The position numbers and the translations under genes are program-made. From PALSA-505 sp035308365 (lineage in GTDB: Bacteria > Actinomycetota > Actinomycetes > Streptosporangiales > Streptosporangiaceae): 64,000 nt of DNA. Location of the stretch: the NCBI GenBank assembly GCA_035308365.1, contig DATGGU010000031.1:19562-83561 (forward strand), given 5' to 3'. The notes under the pieces were generated by a model, which saw only the letters and a program-made list of their open reading frames with translations, made no database searches and was not told where the DNA came from. Positions 51,475-58,862 of the stretch are shown here, in pieces (positions within the stretch are counted from its first letter, which is position 1; each line of letters starts with the position of its first letter).

Positions 51475-51687
51475 TGCGGAGGGCTCCTCTGCTTTCGTGG
51501 GCGGCCGGCCTGTCAGATGGCGCCCGCGTTAACGTCCCCGACTCTCGCAGGATACCGTCCGGTCGCCAACCAAGAGGCCAGGTCAGCTACTGCAATCCTT
51601 CTTTACGGCGCATTCTGGCCACCAGGCACACGCGCACCCACCAGCACGAAAGCCGTTTCCGTCAGACCCCGCCCCTAGCTTGCGGCC

Positions 51688-52545
51688 ATGCGCACCCCCG
51701 ACGAACTTCGCCAGCTCAAAGACCGTGCGATCGCCATGCGACGCGCGGGACTATCCCGCCGCCAGATCAGGGAGGCCCTCGGCCCCATAGGCAGCGACAC
51801 ACTCACCCGGGCGCTGCAGGGTGAGCCACCACCCGGGTGGACCCGGCGGCCAAGAGCCAAGGACAACATTCGCGCCCAGGCGCGCGAACTGCGTGAAATG
51901 GGCCTCGACTACGAGCAGACCGCCGCCGAACTCAATGTCTCCAAGGGCTCTGTCTCACTCTGGGTCAGGGACATGCCCATACCGCCGCACCTGAGCGTCA
52001 AGGAATCCCGCAAGCGCTCAGCCGAGGGAGTCCGCAGGCTCTGGGCCGCCAAGCGCCCGATCCGCGATGCCGCCCGGGCAGGAGTCATCTCGGCCGCGTC
52101 CCTGGAGATCGGCGAACTGAGCGACAGGGAAGTCCTCATCGCCGGGGCCATCGCCTACTGGTGCGAGGGATCCAAATCAAAGCCATGGAGGACCGACGAT
52201 CAGGTCGCCTTCACCAACAGCGACCCCGGCCTGATCAGATTCTTCCTTCGTTTCCTCCATACCGTCGGCGTCGAACCAAACAGGCTTACCTATCGCGTAC
52301 TCATTCACGAGAACGCGGACGCTCGCGCCGCGGAGCGGTTCTGGTCAGACGTGACACGAGCGGACCTTGCACGCTTCAGGAAGCCCACGCTCAAGAGACA
52401 CAACCCCAAGACCGTCCGGAAGAACGTCGGCGAGGATTATCACGGCTGCCTCGTCGTCCGCGTGTTGCGCAGCGCCGAGTTGTACCAGCGGATCGCTGGC
52501 GGGGCGGAAGGAGTGATGAAAGCTTGTACTGATACCGCCAGGTAA
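51688..52545 (+). CDS. HTH protein with LAGLIDADG-like domain, unknown function
   Basis: A 285-residue protein. The N-terminal half has two helix-turn-helix-like segments, AMRRAGLSRRQIREALG and GLDYEQTAAELNVSKGSVSLWVRD. The C-terminal half contains EVLIAGAIAYWCEGSKSKPW and VAFTNSDPGLIRFFLRFL. These resemble the LAGLIDADG-type fold of WhiA-like and homing-endonuclease-like proteins often found in Streptomyces. The stretch LKRHNPKTVRKNVGEDYHGC is strongly conserved-looking. It may bind nucleic acid; nuclease activity is not established. It is a single gene with tRNA-Gln 20 nt downstream on the opposite strand. Confidence 0.6.
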   Translation: MRTPDELRQLKDRAIAMRRAGLSRRQIREALGPIGSDTLTRALQGEPPPGWTRRPRAKDNIRAQARELREMGLDYEQTAAELNVSKGSVSLWVRDMPIPPHLSVKESRKRSAEGVRRLWAAKRPIRDAARAGVISAASLEIGELSDREVLIAGAIAYWCEGSKSKPWRTDDQVAFTNSDPGLIRFFLRFLHTVGVEPNRLTYRVLIHENADARAAERFWSDVTRADLARFRKPTLKRHNPKTVRKNVGEDYHGCLVVRVLRSAELYQRIAGGAEGVMKACTDTAR

Positions 52546-52565
52546 GGATCCGAACCTGGCTAGCG

Positions 52566-52637
52566 CTCCCGGGGAAGGATTCGAACCTTCTTTAGGGACT
52601 CCAAAGGACCCCGTCCTGCCGATTAGACGACCCGGGA
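52566..52637 (-). tRNA. tRNA-Gln (anticodon UUG)
   Basis: The minus strand folds as a tRNA. The acceptor is TCCCGGG/CCCGGGA, the D-stem GTCT/GGAC, the anticodon loop CTTTGGA (anticodon TTG), the variable loop TAAA and the T-arm GAAGG-TTCGAAT-CCTTC, with discriminator G. The 3' CCA is not encoded. The anticodon stem GGGTC/GTCCC has a T-T mismatch at positions 30-40. Confidence 0.9.
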
Positions 52638-52868
52638 AGGTGATTTACCGCCCACCTTACCGGAGCACCACGGAGCCGGTTCGGATCATGGACAGCCCGG
52701 CCTAGCACAGCTTGTTCTGATTTTCCTCGCCCGTCCATCCGCTGATGGCGCGATGAACCTCTCGCTCGGTCACCGCCATGTCACACCTGTTGTCTCACAT
52801 TGTGAGACAGCCCCGTTACGCGCGAGTGTGATTATCGCTACAACTAGCTGAAATCTTCCCCAGACCCT

Positions 52869-52906
52869 TGCATAACCTACGGTCGCGTAGCCTACGGTGA
52901 CGTAAG
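52869..52906 (+). promoter_or_regulatory. tandem palindromic operator-like sites upstream of the desaturase
   Basis: CTACGGTCGCGTAG (52877-52890, perfect 5-bp arms) and CTACGGTGACGTAA (52892-52905, one changed arm base) are spaced 15 nt centre to centre. They lie about 85 nt before the start codon. TTGCAT at 52868-52873 could be a -35 box overlapping the sites. A TetR-type repressor such as the one encoded at 54028 is the natural candidate to bind. Confidence 0.65.
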
Positions 52907-52989
52907 CGTTCAATTATCCGGGCACCGGTGTGACAGCCCGGGGCACGGGTAGGGGACGCGACCCTGGACGCTACACCCGCGAGGTTTAT

Positions 52990-53982
52990 ATGACGGCTCA
53001 GATCGAGACAACCGCGCTCGCCGCGACGGCTCCCAAGCCAGACCTTGACCCCACCCGTGCCGCCACTGGGCACCGGGTCCTGATCGCCGCCTTCGTCGCG
53101 CTGCCGCTGCTGGCCCTGCTGGCGGCCGTGCCGTTCGCCTGGGGCTGGGGCCTCGGCTGGCACGACATTCTGCTGGCGATCGTCTTCTATTACATCTCCG
53201 GGCTCGGCATCAGCATGGGATTCCACCGCTACTTCACCCACCTGTCGTACAAGGCGAAGCGGCCGATGCGGATCGCGCTGGCGGTAGCAGGCAGCCTGGC
53301 CTTCGAGGGCCCGCTGCTCAACTGGGTGGCCGACCACCGCAGGCACCACAAGTACAGCGACCGCGAGGGCGACCCGCACTCGCCGTGGCGGTTCGGCGAC
53401 GACTGGAAGGCGCTGGCCAAGGGGTTCGGCTTCGCCCACATGGGCTGGCTGTTCCAGGGCAACCGTACCTCGCAGCAGAAGTATTGCCCTGACCTGCTCG
53501 CCGACCCGGCGATCCGGCGGATCTCCCGGTACTTCATGCCCTTCGCCACCGCGTCGCTGCTGCTGCCGGCGCTGGCCGGCGGGCTGTGGTCGATGTCACC
53601 GCGCGGCGCGCTCACCGCCCTGTTCTGGGCGGGCCTGGTGCGGATCGCCCTGCTGCAGCACGTTACCTGGTCGATCAACTCGGTCTGCCACACGTTCGGC
53701 CGGGAGGAGTTCACGTCCAGGGACAAGGCCAGGAACGTGTCCTGGCTGGCCATCGCCTCGTTCGGCGAATCGTGGCACAACCTGCATCATGCCGACCCTA
53801 CGTGCGCGCGGCACGGCGCGCTCAAGGGGCAGATCGACATCAGCGCCCGGCTGATCTGGTTCTTCGAGAAGCTCGGCTGGGTCTACGACGTGCGCTGGCC
53901 CAGCGAGGAACGGCTGTCGGCCAAGCGGGTTGGCCAGGGTGGCCGGGCGCTCGGCTCGATGACCCGGCGAGCCGCAGCCTGA
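52990..53982 (+). CDS. membrane fatty acid (acyl-CoA/acyl-ACP delta-9 type) desaturase
   Basis: A 330-residue di-iron membrane desaturase. The three histidine boxes are HRYFTH at residue 79, HRRHH near 116, and HNLHH near 263, with four hydrophobic helices placed as in the delta-9 desaturase family. The ATG at 52990 (MTAQIETTA) has GAGG 6 nt upstream and is preferred to a longer frame starting in the promoter. It would introduce a double bond into membrane acyl chains and is probably controlled by the adjacent TetR protein through the paired operator-like sites. Confidence 0.9.
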   Translation: MTAQIETTALAATAPKPDLDPTRAATGHRVLIAAFVALPLLALLAAVPFAWGWGLGWHDILLAIVFYYISGLGISMGFHRYFTHLSYKAKRPMRIALAVAGSLAFEGPLLNWVADHRRHHKYSDREGDPHSPWRFGDDWKALAKGFGFAHMGWLFQGNRTSQQKYCPDLLADPAIRRISRYFMPFATASLLLPALAGGLWSMSPRGALTALFWAGLVRIALLQHVTWSINSVCHTFGREEFTSRDKARNVSWLAIASFGESWHNLHHADPTCARHGALKGQIDISARLIWFFEKLGWVYDVRWPSEERLSAKRVGQGGRALGSMTRRAAA

Positions 53983-54027
53983 CCAGCCGCGTATGGCGTG
54001 CGTTTGGGGCACGTTAGTGTCTTGTTT

Positions 54028-54681
54028 GTGACCGAGCAAGGATCAAGGTCCGGCCGCCGCAGGATGTCTGGCAAGGAGCGCAGGGAGCAACTACTCGACA
54101 TCGGCAGGCACCTGTTCGCCGAGCGCGGCTTCGAGGGCACGTCCATCGAGGAAATCGCGGCCACGGCCGATGTTTCCAAGCCCGTGGTGTACGAGCACTT
54201 CGGCGGCAAGGAGGGGCTGTACGCGGTCGTGGTGGACCGCGAGGTCAGCCGCCTGCTGACGATGGCCACCCAGATCCTCAGCGGCGATCACACCAGGGAG
54301 AAGTTCGAGGGCGCCGCGGTCGCGCTGCTGCGCTACATCGAGGACAACGCCGACGGGTTCCGGATCCTGGTCCGCGATTCGCACCCGGCCTCCGGCGCGG
54401 GCACGTTCGGCAGCCTGATCAGCGACATCGCCAGCCAGGTGGAGTACATACTCGGTGACGTCTTCACCGAGCGTGGCTACGACCCGAAGCTGGCGCCGAT
54501 GTACGCGCAGATGCTGGTCGGCATGGTGGCGGTCACCGGGCAATGGTGGCTGGACGCCCGTAAGCCCCGGCTCGAAGAGGTCGCGGCGCACCTGGTCAAC
54601 CTGGCCTGGAACGGGCTGTCGCAGCTCGACCCGCATCCGCGCATCTCGGCCGAGGCGGCCGCGGCCGCTAGGCGGGACTGA
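54028..54681 (+). CDS. TetR family transcriptional regulator
   Basis: A 217-residue regulator. The N-terminal DNA-binding domain is clear (RREQLLDIGRHLFAERGFEG, then TSIEEIAATADVSKPVVYEHFGGKEGLY), followed by a helical ligand domain with FRILVRDSHPASGAG. The GTG at 54028 is taken as start; a later ATG (MSGKERREQ) is possible, and neither has a strong ribosome site. It is 45 nt downstream of the desaturase on the same strand, so a role in lipid-responsive control of that gene is likely. The last 14 nt overlap the convergent methyltransferase gene. Confidence 0.9.
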   Translation: MTEQGSRSGRRRMSGKERREQLLDIGRHLFAERGFEGTSIEEIAATADVSKPVVYEHFGGKEGLYAVVVDREVSRLLTMATQILSGDHTREKFEGAAVALLRYIEDNADGFRILVRDSHPASGAGTFGSLISDIASQVEYILGDVFTERGYDPKLAPMYAQMLVGMVAVTGQWWLDARKPRLEEVAAHLVNLAWNGLSQLDPHPRISAEAAAAARRD

Positions 54682-55447
54682 CCCGCCTGGCCACCACGAA
54701 CACGCGGCGGAACGGGAACACGGTGCCGTACGGCCGGGCCGGGTAGGCCGCGCGCATCCGGGCGCCGTACTCGGCGGTGAACTCCCCGGCGAGATCCGGT
54801 GGCAGGGCGTCGAGCACCGGCCGCAGCCCGGTGCCCTTGTACCACTCGAGCACGGGGTCCTCCCCCGGCAGGACGTGCAGGTAGGTCGTCTCCCAGGCAT
54901 CCACCACGCAGCCGGATCCGGCCAGCAGGTCCAGGTAGTCCGCCGGATCCGTGGCCTGCCTGTTGAGCTGCACCCCGTCAAGCAGCGGCCGCCACCGGCC
55001 GGAGGCGGCAAGTTCGCGCATGACGGCATGGCCCGGCTGGTCGAAGTTCCCCGGCGCCTGCACCGCGAGCCAGCCGCCGGGGGCCAGCAGGCCGGCCCAG
55101 CGGGCCAGCGTCTTGAGCTGGTCGGGCAGCCACTGCAGTGCGGCGTTGGAGACGATCACGTCAAGCGGGGCGTCCGGAGTCCAGTCGCCGATGTCGCCCA
55201 GGACGAACGACAGCCGCCCGCCGCCCGGGTTGCCAGCCCGCGCGGCCTCGATCATGGCCGGGGAGCTGTCCACCCCGGTGACGGCCGCCTCCGGCCAGCG
55301 CTCCGCGAGGGTGGCGGTCAGGTTGCCGGGCCCGCAGCCCAGGTCGGCCACGGACCGCGGGTTCCCGGAGTCAATCCTGCCCACCAGGTCGAAGAAGGGC
55401 CGCGACCGCTCGTCGCCGAAGCGCCGGTACTGCTGTGGATCCCACAT
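54668..55447 (-). CDS. tam: trans-aconitate 2-methyltransferase-like SAM methyltransferase
   Basis: A 259-residue class I methyltransferase. It has MWDPQQYRRFGDERSRPF at the N-terminus, SAM motifs VADLGCGPGNLTATLAERWP and SNAALQWLPD, and the Tam-typical C-terminal YPARPYGTVFPFRRVFVVAR. Tam methylates trans-aconitate, an inhibitor of aconitase. The ATG at 55447 is chosen for family length. The longer frame upstream runs through the promoter and a 30-bp repeat in the divergent gene, and is rejected. It is divergent from a MarR gene with operator-like sites between them. Confidence 0.88.
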   Translation of the reverse strand: MWDPQQYRRFGDERSRPFFDLVGRIDSGNPRSVADLGCGPGNLTATLAERWPEAAVTGVDSSPAMIEAARAGNPGGGRLSFVLGDIGDWTPDAPLDVIVSNAALQWLPDQLKTLARWAGLLAPGGWLAVQAPGNFDQPGHAVMRELAASGRWRPLLDGVQLNRQATDPADYLDLLAGSGCVVDAWETTYLHVLPGEDPVLEWYKGTGLRPVLDALPPDLAGEFTAEYGARMRAAYPARPYGTVFPFRRVFVVARRVSPA

Positions 55448-55462
55448 GACCACCACATCTCT

Positions 55463-55522
55463 CTTGACGTCAAGGTAATTTCCCGGCTTGTCTACCGCTC
55501 CGAACATCTCGATGTCAAGAGA
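55463..55522. promoter_or_regulatory. two related palindromic sites between tam and the MarR gene
   Basis: CTTGACGTCAAG (55463-55474, perfect 12-bp palindrome) and CTCGATGTCAAG (55508-55519, two changes) share GTCAAG half-sites. They lie in the tam/MarR divergent promoter, the expected place for autoregulation by the MarR protein. Confidence 0.6.
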
Positions 55523-55535
55523 TATGCTCGCAGGG

Positions 55536-56135
55536 ATGGCAGAGCTTTCTTTGCCGGAACCCTGCCCCACGGAGCTTTCCTTGCCGGAACCCCGCGCCAC
55601 GGAGCTTTCTTTGCCGGAACCCTGCGCCACGGAGCAGCTCAAGGATGAGGTTGACGACCTGGTCGCCGGATGGCAGGCGGAGCGTCCCGACCTCGACGTG
55701 CGGCCCATGCAGGTGCTCAGCCGGATATCGCGGCTGGCCAGGCACCTGGACCGGGCCAGGAGTACGGCGTTCGCCGCCCATGGCCTCCAGGCGTGGGGGT
55801 TCGACGTGCTGTCCGCCCTGCGCCGGCAGGGCCCGCCCTACCAGCTGAGCCCGGGCGCGCTGCTGCACGCGACGCTGGTCACCTCGGGCACGATGACCAA
55901 CCGGATCGACGGGCTGGCCGCCGCCGGCCTGGTCCGCAGGCTGCCGGATCCGCAGGACAAGCGCGGCATCCTGGTCACCCTGACGACCGAGGGCCGCGCC
56001 CGGGTGGACGCCGCGCTGAGCGATCTGCTGGCCAGCGAGGAAGCGCTGCTCGCCGGTCTGGGCCCAATCGAGCGGGAGACGCTGGCGGATCTGCTCCGCA
56101 CCCTCCTGGCCCCCTTCGACGCCGGCTCGCCATAA
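55536..56135 (+). CDS. MarR family transcriptional regulator
   Basis: A 199-residue winged-helix regulator, with the DNA-binding part GALLHATLVTSGTMTNRIDG, AAGLVRRLPDPQDKRGILV and TLTTEGRARVDAAL. The first 33 residues hold three tandem ELSLPEPC-type units from a 30-bp DNA repeat, not part of the family fold. The ATG at 55536 is preferred because an earlier in-frame GTG (55488) lies upstream of and within the operator-like region. It is divergent from tam, which it may control. Confidence 0.88.
   Translation: MAELSLPEPCPTELSLPEPRATELSLPEPCATEQLKDEVDDLVAGWQAERPDLDVRPMQVLSRISRLARHLDRARSTAFAAHGLQAWGFDVLSALRRQGPPYQLSPGALLHATLVTSGTMTNRIDGLAAAGLVRRLPDPQDKRGILVTLTTEGRARVDAALSDLLASEEALLAGLGPIERETLADLLRTLLAPFDAGSP
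55542..55631. repeat. 30-bp tandem repeat, three copies, in the MarR gene
   Basis: Three adjacent 30-bp units (55542-55571, 55572-55601, 55602-55631) share GAGCTTTC(T/C)TTGCCGGAACC. They keep the frame and encode ELSLPEPxxT. Copies 1 and 3 differ at one base. Confidence 0.92.
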
Positions 56136-56155
56136 CGGCCGAGCGGAAGGCTGGG

Positions 56156-57157
56156 TCAGCCGCTGACCTCGGACGGGCTGGTCAGCACCGCACCCTGAAC
56201 CGGTCCGGTGACCCTGACCGCCGACCGGCAGACCCCGGCGCCGGTCAGCGCGACGACCAGATCCACCGCCCGCTGCGCGTCGGTGACGAGGAACGCGCAG
56301 GTTGGACCGGATCCGGAGACCACGGCGCCGAGCGCGCCGTACTCGCGGCCGGTCGCCAAAGTCCGCCGCAGGTCGGGCCGCAGTGAAAGGGCGGCGGGCT
56401 GAAGCTCGTTGCTGAGCAGTGGGCCCACCTCGGCCGGATCGCCGGAACGCAGCGCGGCCATCAGCTCCGTGCTCGGCCTGGGTGGTGCCACGACGATGCC
56501 GCGGTTGGACCGGATCCGGTCGCAGGTGCGGTACACGTCGGCGGTGGACAGCCCACCGGCGGCGAAGGCCAGCACCCAGTGGTACTGGCCGGCCACCAGC
56601 GCCGGCGTCAGCCGCTCGCCCCGGCCCTGGCCGACCGACGTCCCGCCGAACAGGGCGAACGGCACGTCGCTGCCGATCCCGGCGGCAATCTCGGCCAGCT
56701 CGGCCATGCTCAGCCCGGCCCGCCACAGCTCGTTGCAGGCGACCAGGGCCGCCGCCGCGTCCGCGCTGCCGCCCGCGAGACCGGCCGCGACCGGGATCCG
56801 CTTCCTGATCTCGATCGAGACGCCGGGCCCGCTCCTGCTGCCATCGGCCGCGGCGGTCCGCGGTATCCGCCGCGGCGGCAGGCCGGCCGCCTTGGCCAGC
56901 GCGACGGCCGCGCGCATCGCGAGGTTGGCGTCACCGGCCGGCACGGTGTCCGCGCCCTCACCGCTGACCGTGACGCTGCCGCGGCCGGCGTGATCGACGG
57001 TGATCTCGTCGTAGAGCGAAACCGCGTGAAACACGGTAAGCAGCTCGTGGTAGCCATCCGGGCGGGGCGGCCCCACCGAGAGCTGCAGGTTTATCTTTGC
57101 GGGCACCCGCACGGTCACAGCGGTCACGATTCGCTGATCGTACCCGCCGCCGGTCAC
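56156..57157 (-). CDS. ispE: 4-diphosphocytidyl-2-C-methyl-D-erythritol kinase
   Basis: A 333-residue GHMP kinase of the MEP isoprenoid pathway. Motifs are VRVPAKINLQLSVGPPRPDGYHEL, the ATP loop PVAAGLAGGSADAAAAL, and the C-terminal GAVVSGSGPTCAFLV. The start is uncertain: GTG 57157 is 5 nt after the rsmA stop, and a second GTG at 57127 would give the more usual N-terminus. It is part of the conserved metG-tatD-rsmA-ispE group. Confidence 0.95.
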   Translation of the reverse strand: MTGGGYDQRIVTAVTVRVPAKINLQLSVGPPRPDGYHELLTVFHAVSLYDEITVDHAGRGSVTVSGEGADTVPAGDANLAMRAAVALAKAAGLPPRRIPRTAAADGSRSGPGVSIEIRKRIPVAAGLAGGSADAAAALVACNELWRAGLSMAELAEIAAGIGSDVPFALFGGTSVGQGRGERLTPALVAGQYHWVLAFAAGGLSTADVYRTCDRIRSNRGIVVAPPRPSTELMAALRSGDPAEVGPLLSNELQPAALSLRPDLRRTLATGREYGALGAVVSGSGPTCAFLVTDAQRAVDLVVALTGAGVCRSAVRVTGPVQGAVLTSPSEVSG

Positions 57158-57162
57158 CCCAG

Positions 57163-58026
57163 CTAGACACGCCTGGCGGCCAGTGCGATGGCGGCGAACT
57201 GCTCGACGCTGAGCGACTCCGGCCGGGCCGAGGGATCCACGCCCGCCCGGTGCAGGATTGCTTCCGCCTGAGCGGCCGAGTTCGCAAATTTGGATTGAGA
57301 TACTCCATTACGGAGCACCTTCCGCCGGTGCGCAAAGGCGGCGTCTATCACGGCAAACAGGTCCTGCAACGGGACGCCGGGCACTGGCGGCTCGCGCCGG
57401 GTGAAGGCCACCAGCGCGGATTCCACCCGCGGCACGGGCCAGAACACGCTGCGCGACACCGCCCCGGCCCGGCGCGCTGATGCGAACCAGGCCAGCTTCA
57501 CCGTGGGCACGCCGTAGATCCTGCTGCCTGGCTGCGCCGTCATCCGGCCGGCGACCTCGGCTTGCACCATGACCACGCCACGGGTCAGCGACGGCACGGT
57601 GGCCAGCAGGTGCAGCAGGACCGGCACGGCCGCGTTGTAGGGCAGGTTGGCGACGAGGACGGTTGGCTCACCCGGCAGCTCGGCGATCCGCGCCGCATCC
57701 GCCGTGACCACGGCCAGCCGGCCGGCCAGCCCGGGCGCCATCGCCGCGACGGTCCGCGGCAGCTCGGCCGCGAGCACCGGGTCGATCTCTATCGCGAGCA
57801 CGCGGCGGGCCGCCGGGAGCAGGGCGAGGGTGAGCGAGCCGAGCCCCGGCCCCACCTCCAGTGCGTAGTCATCCGGCCGGATGTCAGCGATGGTAACGAT
57901 GCGCCGCAGCGTCCCCGGGTCGATGACGAAGTTCTGGCCGAGCCGCTTCGCCGGCCGGATCCCCAGCCTGCCCGCGATCTCGCGGACGTCGGACGCCCCG
58001 AGCATCCGGTGCTGCGCTGCTGTCAC
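57163..58026 (-). CDS. rsmA: 16S rRNA (adenine1518/1519-N6) dimethyltransferase
   Basis: A 287-residue KsgA/RsmA methyltransferase acting on 16S rRNA helix 45. Motifs include KRLGQNFVIDPGTLRRIV, LEVGPGLGSLTLALL and the catalytic VANLPYNAAVPVLLHLL. The start is the GTG at 58026, overlapping the tatD stop (GTGA); the longer frame is antisense-like filler. In mycobacteria rpfB lies between tatD and this gene; here nothing intervenes. Confidence 0.96.
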   Translation of the reverse strand: MTAAQHRMLGASDVREIAGRLGIRPAKRLGQNFVIDPGTLRRIVTIADIRPDDYALEVGPGLGSLTLALLPAARRVLAIEIDPVLAAELPRTVAAMAPGLAGRLAVVTADAARIAELPGEPTVLVANLPYNAAVPVLLHLLATVPSLTRGVVMVQAEVAGRMTAQPGSRIYGVPTVKLAWFASARRAGAVSRSVFWPVPRVESALVAFTRREPPVPGVPLQDLFAVIDAAFAHRRKVLRNGVSQSKFANSAAQAEAILHRAGVDPSARPESLSVEQFAAIALAARRV

Positions 58027-58862
58027 CACGGCCCGAAGACGCGCTCGGCGGTCCGGGTAACCTCGCCGCACAGTTCGGCCAGGTCCATGTTCTTCACCTC
58101 GGCCAGCCGTCGCAGGGTGTGCGCGGCCAGCCAGGGTGAGTTGGGCTTGCCCCGGTGCGGCACCGGGGTCAGGAATGGCGCGTCGGTCTCCACAAGGAGC
58201 AGCCCGGCCGGGGCCGCCGCGGCCGCATCGCGCAGCGGCTGGGCGTTGGCGAACGTCAGGTTGCCGGCGAAGCTCATCACGTACCCGGCCTCGGCGCACT
58301 GCCTGGCCATCCGCTCATCGCCGGAGAAGCAGTGGAAGACCACCTTCTCCGGCGGCCCCTGCTCGTCCAGGATGCGCAGCACGTCCTCGTGCGCGTCCCG
58401 GTCGTGGATCACCAGCGCCTTGCCCGCCCGCTTGGCGATCTCGATGTGCGCCCGGAACCACTCCTGCTGCACCTTGGGCGCGGTCCGGTCCCAGTAGTAG
58501 TCCAGCCCGGTCTCGCCGATGGCCCGCACCTTCGGCAGGGCGGCCAGCGCCTCGATTTCGGCGAGCACGGCGTCGGTGGCCACCGCCTTGCCCTCGGGGC
58601 TGTCCTCGGCGCCCTCGACGACGGCCTCGACCTCGGTCGGGTGAACCGCCACGGCCGCGTAGACGTCGGGGTGCACCTTCGCGCAGCCGGCGGCCCACCG
58701 CGAGGAATCCAGGTCGGTGCCGATGGTCACGACCCGCCTGATGCCCGCCGAGCGTGCGCCGGCCAGCGCCTGGCTGACCGGCTCCTTCATGATGTCCAGA
58801 TGGCAGTGGCTGTCCAGCGCCTCGGCCGGCAGCGTGATGTCCGGCTCCGGCCGTTTCGTCAT
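58023..58862 (-). CDS. tatD: TatD family hydrolase/deoxyribonuclease
   Basis: A 279-residue metal-dependent amidohydrolase-fold nuclease. Metal and active-site motifs are DSHCHLDI near residue 17, IGETGLDYYWDR near 115, VIHDRDAHEDV, FHCFSGD, and VETDAPFLTP near 223. The start overlaps the metG stop by 4 nt. TatD proteins act as 3'-5' nucleases in DNA and RNA quality control. Confidence 0.95.
   Translation of the reverse strand: MTKRPEPDITLPAEALDSHCHLDIMKEPVSQALAGARSAGIRRVVTIGTDLDSSRWAAGCAKVHPDVYAAVAVHPTEVEAVVEGAEDSPEGKAVATDAVLAEIEALAALPKVRAIGETGLDYYWDRTAPKVQQEWFRAHIEIAKRAGKALVIHDRDAHEDVLRILDEQGPPEKVVFHCFSGDERMARQCAEAGYVMSFAGNLTFANAQPLRDAAAAAPAGLLLVETDAPFLTPVPHRGKPNSPWLAAHTLRRLAEVKNMDLAELCGEVTRTAERVFGPW

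Noticed and set aside
51688..52700. tRNA-Gln region considered as an integration site of a mobile island
   Set aside because: No integrase, direct repeat of the tRNA 3' end or phage genes are visible on either side.
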